Of a DNA stretch of 63,135 nt, positions 27,487 to 35,880 are shown piece after piece; position 1 is the stretch's first letter; every line of letters starts with the position of its first letter. The notes below the pieces were generated by a model. The model saw nothing but the letters and a program-made list of their open reading frames with translations. It searched no databases and had not been told where the DNA came from. This stretch comes from an uncultured Faecalibacterium sp. (GTDB taxonomy: Bacteria; Bacillota; Clostridia; Oscillospirales; Ruminococcaceae), in the NCBI GenBank assembly GCA_904394215.1, contig CAJFNF010000007.1:1-63135 (forward strand), written 5' to 3'. Position numbers and translations under genes: made by a program.

Positions 27487-29622
27487 GTGAAAAGTTCCAT
27501 TTCGCGCCGCAGTTTCTTGAGAGCCGCTGCTGTAGGCGGACTGGGTCTGGCAGCCCTGGGTTCCATGGCCGGCTGTGCAAGCAGCAGCACCGCCGCATCC
27601 TCTTCGGCCGGCGCTTATATCCCCGGCACTTATTCGGCAACCGCAAAAGGCATCGGCCAGGTTACCGTGACCATGACCTTTGATGCAGAAAGCATCACCG
27701 AAGTGCAGCTGGATTTGTCCAACGAAACGGCCTCCATCGGCCAGGCAGCCGGCGACACCCTGAAACAGGCCATCCTGGATGCCCAGAGCAGCGAGATCGA
27801 CTCTGTCTCGGGGGCAACCGTCACCTCCAGCGCCGTGAAAGAGGCCGCTGCCAAATGCATTGCCCAGGCCAAGGGCCAGGCTGTGGAATCCACCGAGACC
27901 ACAGCCGCCGCAACCGCCCGTCCCTTCGGCTATATGTGCGACGAGGACTGGCTGGGAGAAGCCCCTGTGATTGACGACGCCGACATCGCCCAGACCTACA
28001 CCGCCGATGTGGTTGTGGTGGGCGGCGGCCATGCCGGCACCCAGGCTGCGCTGGCCGCAGCCCAGCAGGGCGCCACGGTGGCTGTCCTGGAAAGCCACGC
28101 AGACGGCGAGATCGTTTACCGCGGCGACGACATCTGCTCCTACAACTCCAAACTGCTGGAGAGCTGGGGCTTCGGACCCTATGACCTGGAAGAGATCGTC
28201 AACGAATACGTCCGCCGGGCCAACGGCCGGTGCGACACCGACGTCATCCGCACCTTTGTCTACAACTCCGGCGAGATGATGGACAACCTGGCCTCCCTGG
28301 TGCCCGACACCTCGGATGTGTTTGACTACGCCGGCGGCCAGTGCATCGTCCAGATCGGCTACAACAAGCCCGACGGCAGCAGCTACCCGGTGGAGAGCGA
28401 AGGCTACAAGATGTGGGCCTCCACCTTCCAGTCCATCGGCACCATCAACCAGAACCCGGTGGGCAAAAAGCAGCTCACCGGCCTGAGCCGCATGAGCGAG
28501 CTGGAGACCTACTGCCGCGACGCAGCAGAAGACCTGGGCGCCACCTGGTACTGCGGCACCAGCGCCGTGGTCCTGACCCAGAAAGAGGACGGCACCGTCA
28601 CCGGCGTCATCGGCCAGGACAGCGACGGCAACTACATCGAGTTCAAGGCCAACAAGGGCGTCATCCTCGCCACCGGCGACTTCGGCGGAAACGTGGACAT
28701 GGTCTGGGAGCTGTGCTCCGAGGTGGGCGAGTACGCCGAGCGCATCGGCATCCCCCGCGAGAGCGTGGGCGGCATGACCGACTGCACCGGCATGGGCCAG
28801 AAGCTGGGCTGCTGGGCCGGCGGCATGATCGAGACCCATCCCCGTCCCATCGCAGTCAACTGCCCCAACCTGGCCTTTGGCCCCTGGGGCACCACCCCCT
28901 GCCTGTGGCTGAACTGCCAGGGCAAGCGGTTTATGAACGAGGCCATGGCCGGTCTGGCCCTGGTGCAGTGCCTGCACCAGCCCATGCCCACGGTGGACAG
29001 CTGCAACTTTGCCATCATGGACAGCGATTACATGGGCTACATCCAGCGGGCCGGCCTGGACCACGGCGCACCCAACTGGGGCTACCAGGAGGGCATGGAC
29101 ATCTTCCAGAGCGATATGGCTGCCCTGGACCCCGCTGTCGGCTCGGGCGAAGTCACCGGCCTTGAGATCGCCAACAAGTCCATGAAGATGATGAGCACGG
29201 TCTATGTGGGCAACACGGCCGAGGAAGCCCTGCGGAACGCCGGCCTGGCCGAGGACGTAATCGAAAACGCCCTGGCCTCCCTCGAGCGCTACAACGAGCT
29301 GTGCCACGCCGGCGACGACCAGGACTACTGCAAGAATGCAGACACCATGCGCGCCATCGAGAACGGGCCTTTCTATGTGGCCATGCAGAACACCAAGGGC
29401 CTGTACAACTGCGGCCTGAACACCATCACCGGCCTGGTGGTCAACGGCGACATGCAGGTGCTGAACTGCAAGCGTGACGCCGTGATCCCCGGCCTGTACG
29501 CAGTGGGCAACTGCATGGGCCAGCGGTTCGGCAACGCCTATAACTGCCCCTCCGCCGGCAACAACATGGGCAACGCCATGACCACCGGCCGTGTGGCCGG
29601 CAAGCACTGCGCCAACCTGTAA
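27487..29622 (+). CDS. Exported FMN/FAD-dependent reductase (fumarate-reductase-like flavoprotein)
   Basis: 711 residues. A twin-arginine signal with a possible lipobox (SRRSFLRAAA ... GSMAGC30) sends it outside the membrane. Residues about 45-125 form an FMN_bind domain with SGAT (108-111), where ApbE attaches FMN through Thr111. An FAD domain starts at VVVVGGGHAGTQAALAA and ends with GLYAVGNCMGQRFGNAYNCP of the fumarate reductase/succinate dehydrogenase flavoprotein family. In gut anaerobes such proteins reduce diverse extracellular enoate-type acceptors; the acceptor here is unknown. GTG start behind AAGGAAGGAAG. Beside a LysR gene; followed after 38 bp by a TPR gene. Confidence 0.9.
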   Translation: MKSSISRRSFLRAAAVGGLGLAALGSMAGCASSSTAASSSAGAYIPGTYSATAKGIGQVTVTMTFDAESITEVQLDLSNETASIGQAAGDTLKQAILDAQSSEIDSVSGATVTSSAVKEAAAKCIAQAKGQAVESTETTAAATARPFGYMCDEDWLGEAPVIDDADIAQTYTADVVVVGGGHAGTQAALAAAQQGATVAVLESHADGEIVYRGDDICSYNSKLLESWGFGPYDLEEIVNEYVRRANGRCDTDVIRTFVYNSGEMMDNLASLVPDTSDVFDYAGGQCIVQIGYNKPDGSSYPVESEGYKMWASTFQSIGTINQNPVGKKQLTGLSRMSELETYCRDAAEDLGATWYCGTSAVVLTQKEDGTVTGVIGQDSDGNYIEFKANKGVILATGDFGGNVDMVWELCSEVGEYAERIGIPRESVGGMTDCTGMGQKLGCWAGGMIETHPRPIAVNCPNLAFGPWGTTPCLWLNCQGKRFMNEAMAGLALVQCLHQPMPTVDSCNFAIMDSDYMGYIQRAGLDHGAPNWGYQEGMDIFQSDMAALDPAVGSGEVTGLEIANKSMKMMSTVYVGNTAEEALRNAGLAEDVIENALASLERYNELCHAGDDQDYCKNADTMRAIENGPFYVAMQNTKGLYNCGLNTITGLVVNGDMQVLNCKRDAVIPGLYAVGNCMGQRFGNAYNCPSAGNNMGNAMTTGRVAGKHCANL

Positions 29623-29660
29623 CCATCAGGCAGAATGAAATCCAGGAGGAACCTGTCCCT

Positions 29661-30386
29661 ATGGCAACCGTCTTGACTGAAACCGAAAACGAACTGATCG
29701 AACTCTATACCGAAAAAGCGTTTCAGGCCTACCAGAGCGGCAAGCTCTCGGAAGCGGCCCGGTGCGCACAACGAATCCTGGACTTTGACCCCGAGGACGC
29801 CAACGCCCTGTTCCTGAAAGGCGCCACCATCGGGCGGGCTTCCAAGCCCGGCCAGCTCTATATCGAGCAGGCCTTTGCCATCTGGAAGCCGCTGGTCAAC
29901 CAGCTGGAGGGAGAGGACAAGACCCTGATGATCGACGCCATCTCCCACGCCTTTGCCATGATGACAGAGACCCCCGTCATGCTGGGGTTCCGCTTTTGGT
30001 CCAGCTACTACAGCCTGGGCACCATTCAAACCCTGCGGGATGTGCTCCAGGAGCTGCTCCGGCTGAGCGGCGCCCTGGTGGCAGAGCCCCGGGACGCCTG
30101 GATTCCTCCCCTTTTCCGGGCGAATTACGTGACCTGGGTGTACGATGTGGTGGGGGCAGATCTGGCTGTTCCAACCAGCTGCGAGGAAGCCATTCTGGAC
30201 GCCTTTTACGATATGGCCCACGCCCTGTATGAGCTGGCCAAGCGGATGCCGCCGGAGGTGCCCGGCGCCCCGCTGCTGCGCCGGCGCACCCTCCAGGCCC
30301 TGGCCAACTTCGAGGAGCGGAACCACCGCGACGGGCACCCTGAGCGCCGCGCTTACCTGCTCCAGGAACAGAGCCTTCTGGCCTGA
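29661..30386 (+). CDS. TPR-like protein of unknown function, partner of the flavoprotein gene
   Basis: 241 residues, cytoplasmic, all helical. The N-terminal FQAYQSGKLSEAARCAQRIL followed by DPEDANALFLKGA is a tetratricopeptide pair; the rest (FWSSYYSLGTIQTLRDVLQE, ANYVTWVYDVVGAD, FYDMAHALYELAKRMP) is Trp/Tyr-rich helix without a recognised family. AGGAGG precedes the ATG. The 38-bp spacing and shared terminator suggest co-transcription with the exported reductase, so a folding, export or regulatory role for it is possible but not shown. Confidence 0.65.
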   Translation: MATVLTETENELIELYTEKAFQAYQSGKLSEAARCAQRILDFDPEDANALFLKGATIGRASKPGQLYIEQAFAIWKPLVNQLEGEDKTLMIDAISHAFAMMTETPVMLGFRFWSSYYSLGTIQTLRDVLQELLRLSGALVAEPRDAWIPPLFRANYVTWVYDVVGADLAVPTSCEEAILDAFYDMAHALYELAKRMPPEVPGAPLLRRRTLQALANFEERNHRDGHPERRAYLLQEQSLLA

Positions 30387-30388
30387 TT

Positions 30389-30431
30389 GTTCCCGGGAGA
30401 CTTGTGGAGACACAAGCTCCCGGGTTTTTGT
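30389..30431 (+). terminator. Terminator of the flavoprotein-TPR operon
   Basis: CCCGGGAG..TGTG pairs with CACA..CTCCCGGG, then TTTTTG. Confidence 0.8.
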
Positions 30432-30448
30432 TTGGTCCGGCCCCGGCA

Positions 30449-30549
30449 GAAAAACGGGCGCCCTGCATCCAGCGGGGCGCCTGTTTTTGTGTATTCTCCC
30501 CGGGCATCAAAAAAGCGTCCGCCCGGCGGGATATGCCGGACAGACGCTG
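30449..30549 (-). terminator. Two terminators after the zinc-ribbon operon
   Basis: 30507-30549: AGCGTC/GACGCT with inner CCGGC/GCCGG; on the minus strand a TTTTTTG tail follows. 30449-30489: GGCGCCC/GGGCGCC with T runs on both sides. Together they end the minus-strand unit whose last gene stops at 30574. Confidence 0.7.
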
Positions 30550-30573
30550 TACACTCTGATTTTTTCTGGATGG

Positions 30574-31308
30574 TTACAGTCTTGTGCCGCACTCGGTGCA
30601 GAAGACAGCCCCTTCTTCCACCGGTGCATGGCAGTTGGGGCACTCACGCACCCCGGCGGGGGCGGGGGTCAGGGAAGCCCCGCATTCCGGGCAGAACACC
30701 GCGTCAGGGTCCACCGCCGCCCCGCAGCTGGGGCAGCGGGCTTCCGGCTGGGGGTCCACCGGGGGAATCAGCCTGGACGGCTCGGTGCGAATTCCCACCG
30801 CCGGCTTCACGCCGCTGTCGGCGGGAGGCGTCTGGGGCTGGTCCCCCATGGGGGCGCCGCAGTTCATGCAGAAGCGAATCTTCCCGTCCTGGATCTGCCC
30901 GCAATGGGCGCACTGCTTGAACCCTTCGGGGATTTCCTGGGGCTGGCTGTCCGCAAGACGCTGGCCGCAGCTGCCGCAGTACCGCGCCTCTTTGGGCGAC
31001 TCGGCGCCGCAGTGGCTGCAGATCACAATCCCCTTCAAATCCAGCCATTTCTGCCGGCAGGCCTGCTTTTCCTCCTCCAGCTTCCGGATGGACTGCATCC
31101 AGCTGGCAAAGGCGGGTTCATAGTCCTCCCGGTGGAGCTCCAGATAGGCTTTTCCCAGGGCCAGGCAGCAGGCCTCCACCTGCTGGTCTGCATCCGCCAT
31201 CTGCTGCTTCAGGCGCTGCTCTTCTTCCTGATCCGATACGGAAATTTCCATGTCCGGCTCCGGATCCACCGCCGGGCGGACGGTTCGACGCTCAAAGGGA
31301 TTTTTCAT
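30574..31308 (-). CDS. Coiled-coil protein with four zinc ribbons
   Basis: 244 residues, no membrane helix. A helical N-terminal half (DQEEEQRLKQQMADADQQVE, EPAFASWMQSIRKLEEEKQA) leads into four zinc ribbons: CSHCGAESPKEARYCGSCG, CAHCGQIQDGKIRFCMNCG, CPSCGAAVDPDAVFCPECG and CPNCHAPVEEGAVFCTECG. It is a paralogue of the protein at 32293: both have the (E)PAFA helix and the LDLKG/ILDIKG lead-in to the first ribbon. Last gene of the unit. ATG 31308 follows AAGGAAAGG. Function unknown; such ribbons mediate protein or nucleic-acid contacts. Confidence 0.75.
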   Translation of the reverse strand: MKNPFERRTVRPAVDPEPDMEISVSDQEEEQRLKQQMADADQQVEACCLALGKAYLELHREDYEPAFASWMQSIRKLEEEKQACRQKWLDLKGIVICSHCGAESPKEARYCGSCGQRLADSQPQEIPEGFKQCAHCGQIQDGKIRFCMNCGAPMGDQPQTPPADSGVKPAVGIRTEPSRLIPPVDPQPEARCPSCGAAVDPDAVFCPECGASLTPAPAGVRECPNCHAPVEEGAVFCTECGTRL

Positions 31309-31374
31309 GGTATCCTTTCCTTTCTGATTCAATCTGCCGGGACGGCAAAAGGCTTCCTGCCGGCCCGTCCGGGC

Positions 31375-31788
31375 TTACATGTAGCTGCTGATGAATTCAT
31401 CCACCGCCGGGATGACCACGGTGCTCTGCCGCAGGGCCTTGGCCCCCAGCACCAGGAACAGCACCTTTTTCACCACGTCCACCAGCTGGATGACGGCGGA
31501 GAACAGGTGGTTCAGGAGGACCAGCTGGAACTCGCCGCCCCCCAGGGCCACCACTTCCTCGATGGCGCTGAAGCAGTCGGGGATCAGCCCCAGCACGGCA
31601 TTCAGGGCCGAGAAGGCCACCATCAGCACCACTGCCTTGACGGCGCTGCGCCGCAGCCAGCCGTTGCTCTCAAACAGCAGGGTGTAGCCGGCCAGCACCA
31701 CCATGGCCACATAGCCCCCAAACAGGCCCACCAGGTAAATGGCTGCTCCCAGCAGCCCCACCGATATGCCAAGCCGTGTTTTCTGCAT
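31375..31788 (-). CDS. Small membrane protein of unknown function
   Basis: 137 residues, hydrophobic: helices near LGISVGLLGAAIYLVGLFGG, YVAMVVLAGYTLLF, AVVLMVAFSALNAVLGLI and an amphipathic C-terminal half (LLNHLFSAVIQLVDVVKKVL). No family recognised. It sits between two zinc-ribbon genes, 18 bp after one and 66 bp before the next, and is probably co-transcribed. Confidence 0.7.
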   Translation of the reverse strand: MQKTRLGISVGLLGAAIYLVGLFGGYVAMVVLAGYTLLFESNGWLRRSAVKAVVLMVAFSALNAVLGLIPDCFSAIEEVVALGGGEFQLVLLNHLFSAVIQLVDVVKKVLFLVLGAKALRQSTVVIPAVDEFISSYM

Positions 31789-31806
31789 CTTCCCACCCCT
31801 CTCTTG

Positions 31807-32268
31807 TCAGCTAAACGCCTCGTACAGCTCCTGCAGCTCCCGGTCGCAGTCGCTGCAGAGGAACACCATGGTCCCCAGAAGGTTTTCATGATGCCTGGTG
31901 GCCCGCCTGCCGCAGAGCATGCAGTGGGTCCTGCAGTTTTTGCAGATGTAGGCATAGCCTCCGCTGCTCAGCTGGTAGGACAGGGTGGGGGTTCTTCCGC
32001 ACCAGTCACAGGGTTCCATCGAGATGCGGAACAGCTGGCTTACCCCAAAACCCAGCCCGCAGACAAGGAGGATGCCGCACGCCCACATCACCAGCGAACT
32101 GCGCTTGAATCGCTTTGCCGGCGGGGCGGCGGGCGGGGTGACAGGCTGGATCTCCTTTCCAGCTGCCGGGATCACCTCCGGCAGGGTTTCGGTTTTGACC
32201 GGCGTTCCGCACTGGGGGCAGAATTTGGCCCCCTCTTTCAGCGGTGCGCCGCAGTTGCCGCAAAACAT
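31807..32268 (-). CDS. Zinc-ribbon membrane protein with a second Cys-rich domain
   Basis: 153 residues: N-terminal zinc ribbon CGNCGAPLKEGAKFCPQCG, a Pro/Lys linker, one membrane helix (SLVMWACGILLVCGLGFGVS), then a Cys-rich segment with CDWCG, CKNCRTHCMLCG and CSDCD that could bind two further metals. The second ATG (32268) is preferred because it stands six bases after GGAGG; the first (32271) is three bases away. Topology by charge: ribbon inside, Cys-rich part outside. Function unknown. Confidence 0.72.
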   Translation of the reverse strand: MFCGNCGAPLKEGAKFCPQCGTPVKTETLPEVIPAAGKEIQPVTPPAAPPAKRFKRSSLVMWACGILLVCGLGFGVSQLFRISMEPCDWCGRTPTLSYQLSSGGYAYICKNCRTHCMLCGRRATRHHENLLGTMVFLCSDCDRELQELYEAFS

Positions 32269-32292
32269 CATAGGCCTCCTTTCCCGCTGCGA

Positions 32293-32868
32293 TCACATTT
32301 TTGTGCCGCACTCGGTGCAGAATGCCGCGTCGCTTTCCAGTTCAGCGCCGCAGTTGGGGCAAATTTTGAGCTCCTTGGCCTCCGCTGCGGGCAGGGTTTC
32401 GGCCGCTGTCTGGGTCACGGGATTGCCGCACTGGGTGCAGAACCGCACCCCTTTTTTGATCAGCGCCCCGCAGTGCTCGCAGTGGACCATGCCCTCCTGC
32501 TCGGGGGTGCGGCTGCCTGCAATGGGGCTGCCGCAGGCGCTGCAGAAGGCCGAGCCCACTGCAACCTCGGCGCCGCACCGGGGGCAGCTGATGACCCCCT
32601 TGATATCCAGGATCTGCTGCTTGCAGCAGACGATCTTGTTGTTTGCCTCCGCCACGGCGGCCACCAGGTCTGCAAAAGCCGGTTCCGCGTCCTGCATGTG
32701 CATGGCGGAATACAGCTTGCCGATCTGGTAGTACAGCTCCCGGATTTTGTTTTCCTCCTCCGAAATTGCTGCGTTCAACCTTGCCACATCCGAGAGATCT
32801 TTTGCTTTTTGTACGGCTTTCCCGGTGGTTTCAGAAGCTTTTTGACTGATATGATCCCAAAATGCCAT
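32293..32868 (-). CDS. Coiled-coil protein with three zinc ribbons
   Basis: 191 residues. Helical N-terminal half (ISQKASETTGKAVQKAKDLS; LNAAISEEENKIRELYYQIG) then three zinc ribbons: CPRCGAEVAVGSAFCSACG, CEHCGALIKKGVRFCTQCG and CPNCGAELESDAAFCTECG. No membrane helix. Paralogue of the product at 30574. First gene of a four-gene unit. GGGGAGG precedes the ATG at 32868. Confidence 0.77.
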   Translation of the reverse strand: MAFWDHISQKASETTGKAVQKAKDLSDVARLNAAISEEENKIRELYYQIGKLYSAMHMQDAEPAFADLVAAVAEANNKIVCCKQQILDIKGVISCPRCGAEVAVGSAFCSACGSPIAGSRTPEQEGMVHCEHCGALIKKGVRFCTQCGNPVTQTAAETLPAAEAKELKICPNCGAELESDAAFCTECGTKM

Positions 32869-32931
32869 TTGAATTCCTCCCCTTGGCCATGCTGACAAAT
32901 AAAGACCTGACGAGAAAATATATTTTTGTTT

Positions 32932-32960
32932 ATTTTACTACATTTTTTTCCAAAAGTCCA
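32932..32960 (-). promoter_or_regulatory. Promoter of the downstream zinc-ribbon unit
   Basis: TGGACT (32955-32960), 17-bp spacer, TAAAAT (32932-32937) on the minus strand, followed by an A/T-rich initial region AACAAAAATATATTTT that resembles the one at the 35.7-kb promoter. Confidence 0.5.
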
Positions 32961-33010
32961 GCGCACGCCCCCCGCCGCTTCCGCCCCCGGGAGGCATTTC
33001 CGGACCCATG

Positions 33011-33063
33011 AAAACAAAAGAGCTGTTGAACGGCTTGATGGCTCACAACAGCTCTTTTGTTTC
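33011..33063. terminator. Strong terminator after the double-glycine protein gene
   Basis: AAACAAAAGAGCTGTTG and CAACAGCTCTTTTGTTT form a nearly perfect 17-bp stem with U runs in both directions. It separates the middle and downstream zinc-ribbon units. Confidence 0.85.
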
Positions 33064-33139
33064 ATAAGACTACAAGCGATCTCATGCCGGCGGAGCGGCC
33101 CCAGCGGGCCCCCGCCATGGTTCTATCGGGCCGCAAAAA

Positions 33140-33487
33140 TTAGAAGAACAGGCGAAGCAGGGCGTTGAAGAAGCTGCCCAGATTGAAGCTGGCGCCCCAG
33201 TTGAAGTAGGTATCGCTGATGCCGGTCTGGAACTGGGTGTGGGTTGCGGTTGCGCCCACCTGGGCAGGGCCGCCCATGGTGGTGGTGGCCTGGGAAGTGG
33301 TCGAGGTGCTGTCAGCGCTTATCTGGTTCTTGTTGGAGCCAAAGGAAACATCCAGGCCGCCCAGCAGGTACGAAATAAAGCCCAGCAGGCTGCCGGTGGT
33401 CACTGCGCCGCCGGAAATGACTGCGGATTCCTTTTCCGAGATGGAAACATACTGGCTGGGCATCACAATGGTCTGATTCTTTTTCAT
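33140..33487 (-). CDS. Small protein with a double-glycine-type leader
   Basis: 115 residues. The first 27 (ending ISEKESAVISGG) fit the double-glycine leader consensus: Gly at -1 and -2, Ile at -4, Glu at -8, Ser at -11, Ile at -12. The predicted mature part of 88 residues is hydrophobic then Ser/Thr-rich (STSTTSQATTTMGG), with an aromatic end (FNALLRLFF), no Cys. It could be a bacteriocin-like or signalling peptide exported by a C39-peptidase ABC transporter, but none is encoded in the window. AAGGGAG precedes the ATG at 33487. It follows the 677-residue zinc-ribbon protein gene by 107 bp. Confidence 0.6.
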   Translation of the reverse strand: MKKNQTIVMPSQYVSISEKESAVISGGAVTTGSLLGFISYLLGGLDVSFGSNKNQISADSTSTTSQATTTMGGPAQVGATATHTQFQTGISDTYFNWGASFNLGSFFNALLRLFF

Positions 33488-33594
33488 ACGAAAAACTCCC
33501 TTCTGCATTGTCATCATACAACGTTTTTCAACCTTGGTTGCTCCGATATCCATGGGATCTGCCTTGTGCCGGGGGTGATATTGGATGCGCTGTT

Positions 33595-35628
33595 TCAGGA
33601 CACCGCATCAAGCATGCTTTGGGCCTGCTGTTCCGCCTGCCGCATCAGCTCCTGCAGGGTCTGCTGGTCCACCGGGGCCTGGGCAGTGGAGCTGGAAGGC
33701 GCCTGGGAGGAGGCCGCCGGCGCCTGGGAACTTGCTGCCGGAGCCTTCTGGGTGGTCTGGGAAGACGCCTTGGAGGAGGAAGAAGCCGGCTTGGAAGAGG
33801 CCTTGGAGGAGCTGCCGGACCCGGAGGAGGCCGCCTTGGATGCAGCGGAACTGCTGCCCGCGGCCGCTTCTGCGGGCTGTGCACCGTCCAGGTCGGTCCA
33901 GGGGGCGGTGGCTGCGCCGCCGGTCCACTGGCCCTCGCTGACCAGGAGGTGGCCGTCGCTGCCTCTCATCAGCATGACGCCGGTGCCCTCCTGTTTGCCG
34001 CCGGCCACCTGGCCGTAGTAAATCCCTTCCGGGCTGAGATACAGGCAGGAACCAGTGGTGTCAAAAGGCCACAGGGATACCGTGCCCTGCCAATACCACA
34101 GGCCGCACCCCTGCAGCCAGGGATCTTCTTCCCAGAGGGCCATGGCCTGCCGGTAGTTTTTGGCGGACATTTCGTTCTGGATGTCCAGCATCCGGGAGGC
34201 GCTGCCGTTCTGCTGGGCGCAGGCCTGCAGGATGGCGTCACAGATGGGCTGGGGGTCCACCCCATCGGTGTTTTCCTCTTCCAGGCTGCCCGCATTCTGC
34301 TGGGCCATCACCTTTTCTGCCAGGATATCCAGCTGGGCGTCCGGATCGGTGAGATACTGGACGTAGGCCAGCAAAATCTCATCTGACGATTCCGAGGCCG
34401 CCGTCATCAGCGCCTGGTAGCAGGACCAGTCCGCCTTCCAGGGGTCCGCGTCGGTCTGGCGCCACAGCTTGTAGCAATCCGCCAGCTTGTCCTGCACTTC
34501 GGTGGTGAGGCCGGCTTTTTCCGCGGCCTTCAGATAGTAGGAGGCGGCGGCTTCCAGGGTTTCCCGGGCCGGGGAGGACAGGGCGCTGTCCACCAGGGTT
34601 TCAGCCGTTTCCAGGTTCCATTCCAGCTGGGTCAGGCCGCTGTCCATCCAGCTTCCCAAAGCATCCAAACAGCGCTCCAGCAGGACCTGTTCCTTTTGCT
34701 GGAGGGCCCGCACGGCGGTCTCCACCAGCAAATCGGTATCCTCTGTGCCGGGCTCCTTCAGCTGGTCCAGATAGCGTTCCATCACGGTGGTCAGCTGCTG
34801 CATCTGATCGCTGTGGAGCAGGGCCTCTGCGTAGCGGAGCAGGGCGGAACTGTCCAGATCCCCCAGATCCAGCTGGGCGAAGGCATCGGCTGCATTTTGA
34901 TAGTCCCCCTGTTCCACCAGGGCCTGGCCCAGAATGGTCAGCAGCTGGGGATTGTTTTCATCCTTCAGCAGCGCATCCTGGGTGTATGCAACGCAGTCTG
35001 CATAGTTCCCCTCTTCCAGCAGCTGGGAGGCTTCCTTCAGGAAATTCGAGCCGCCGCCCTGGCCTGCGGTATGAAGGGCCAGCGCTACCCCGCCTGTGCC
35101 CGCTGCAACCACAACCAGGCCGATTGCCACAGCCGCAATCACCCGCTTGACAGTTTTTTTGCCCGGCTTTTCAGGCTGCTTGGGAGCCTGGGGCCCGGCC
35201 TGCTGTTTGGCCTGACGCTGGGTTTGCTGTTTGGTCTGCTGTTTGGCCTGTTGTTTGGCCTGGCGCCGGGTTTGCGGCCCGGCTTGCGGGCCGGGCTGAC
35301 GCTGAGCCTGGGGCCCGGTTTGCGGGCCGGGCTGGCGCTGGGCCTGGGGCCCGGTTTGCGGGCCGGGCTGGCGCTGGGCCTGGGGCCCGGTTTGCTGCCC
35401 GGTTTGCTGCCCGGCCTGGCGCCGGGTTTGCGGCCCGGTTTGCTGTTTGGGCTGTCCGGAAACCGATCCATCCGCATGGTTTTCCGGGCGCACCTGAGGA
35501 GGTTTTTTCTGCGTTTTATTCCCATTGCTGCCGTTTTCATTCCGCAAGGTATGAATGGGATAACCGCATCCGGTACAAAAACGCACGCTATCCTCCAGCA
35601 CTTTGCCGCACTTGGGACAACGAATCAT
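33595..35628 (-). CDS. Zinc-ribbon, single-pass membrane protein with TPR- and MORN-like outer part
   Basis: 677 residues. Order: N-terminal zinc ribbon (CPKCGKVLEDSVRFCTGCG), Gln/Pro-rich linker (about 50-155) with three 12-residue repeats GPQAQRQPGPQT, basic stretch, membrane helix (VIAAVAIGLVVVAAGTGGVA), then an outer TPR-like helical region (LLEEGNYADCVAYTQDALL; ALVEQGDYQNAADAF), a MORN-like strand pair (YYGQVAGGKQEGTGVMLMRG) and a Ser/Ala-rich C-terminus. Charges put the ribbon inside. ATG 35628 follows AAGGGGTG. It has its own promoter. Function unknown; anchored surface protein. Confidence 0.77.
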   Translation of the reverse strand: MIRCPKCGKVLEDSVRFCTGCGYPIHTLRNENGSNGNKTQKKPPQVRPENHADGSVSGQPKQQTGPQTRRQAGQQTGQQTGPQAQRQPGPQTGPQAQRQPGPQTGPQAQRQPGPQAGPQTRRQAKQQAKQQTKQQTQRQAKQQAGPQAPKQPEKPGKKTVKRVIAAVAIGLVVVAAGTGGVALALHTAGQGGGSNFLKEASQLLEEGNYADCVAYTQDALLKDENNPQLLTILGQALVEQGDYQNAADAFAQLDLGDLDSSALLRYAEALLHSDQMQQLTTVMERYLDQLKEPGTEDTDLLVETAVRALQQKEQVLLERCLDALGSWMDSGLTQLEWNLETAETLVDSALSSPARETLEAAASYYLKAAEKAGLTTEVQDKLADCYKLWRQTDADPWKADWSCYQALMTAASESSDEILLAYVQYLTDPDAQLDILAEKVMAQQNAGSLEEENTDGVDPQPICDAILQACAQQNGSASRMLDIQNEMSAKNYRQAMALWEEDPWLQGCGLWYWQGTVSLWPFDTTGSCLYLSPEGIYYGQVAGGKQEGTGVMLMRGSDGHLLVSEGQWTGGAATAPWTDLDGAQPAEAAAGSSSAASKAASSGSGSSSKASSKPASSSSKASSQTTQKAPAASSQAPAASSQAPSSSTAQAPVDQQTLQELMRQAEQQAQSMLDAVS
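35296..35403 (-). repeat. Three tandem 36-bp units in the Gln/Pro-rich linker
   Basis: Units begin at 35296, 35332 and 35368 on the plus strand and each encodes a 12-residue GPQAQRQPGPQT-type block. Flanking codons (RQAGQQ, KQQAKQQ) look like older, diverged units, so the linker length may vary between strains. Confidence 0.75.
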
Positions 35629-35685
35629 TTCACACCCCTTCTTTCTCTGGATCATACCCCAAAAAGTTCACCAGATATTTTTATT

Positions 35686-35714
35686 ATTTTACAACATTGC
35701 AGGCTCAAAATCAA
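35686..35714 (-). promoter_or_regulatory. Promoter of the middle zinc-ribbon unit
   Basis: TTGATT (35709-35714), 17-bp spacer, TAAAAT (35686-35691) on the minus strand, 58 bp upstream of the ATG at 35628. The 252-bp gap 35629-35880 holds this promoter and no convincing gene. Confidence 0.65.
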
Positions 35715-35880
35715 TATAAAAGGGAGCCAATGCCCTTCCTGATCCGGCCCATATTTCATCCCTGGAACATTCTCTCTTTTGAGATGGGTTTATCCGCGGC
35801 CTGCAGCCCGGGCGCCCGCAGAATGTATTTTTCTGAAGGTGTTTTTTATCCCGCTGCGCTGCACCGGATATTCTGCCCTT

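Noticed and set aside
35296..35403. Possible CRISPR array
   Set aside because: The 36-bp units are directly tandem without spacers and lie in frame within a coding sequence.
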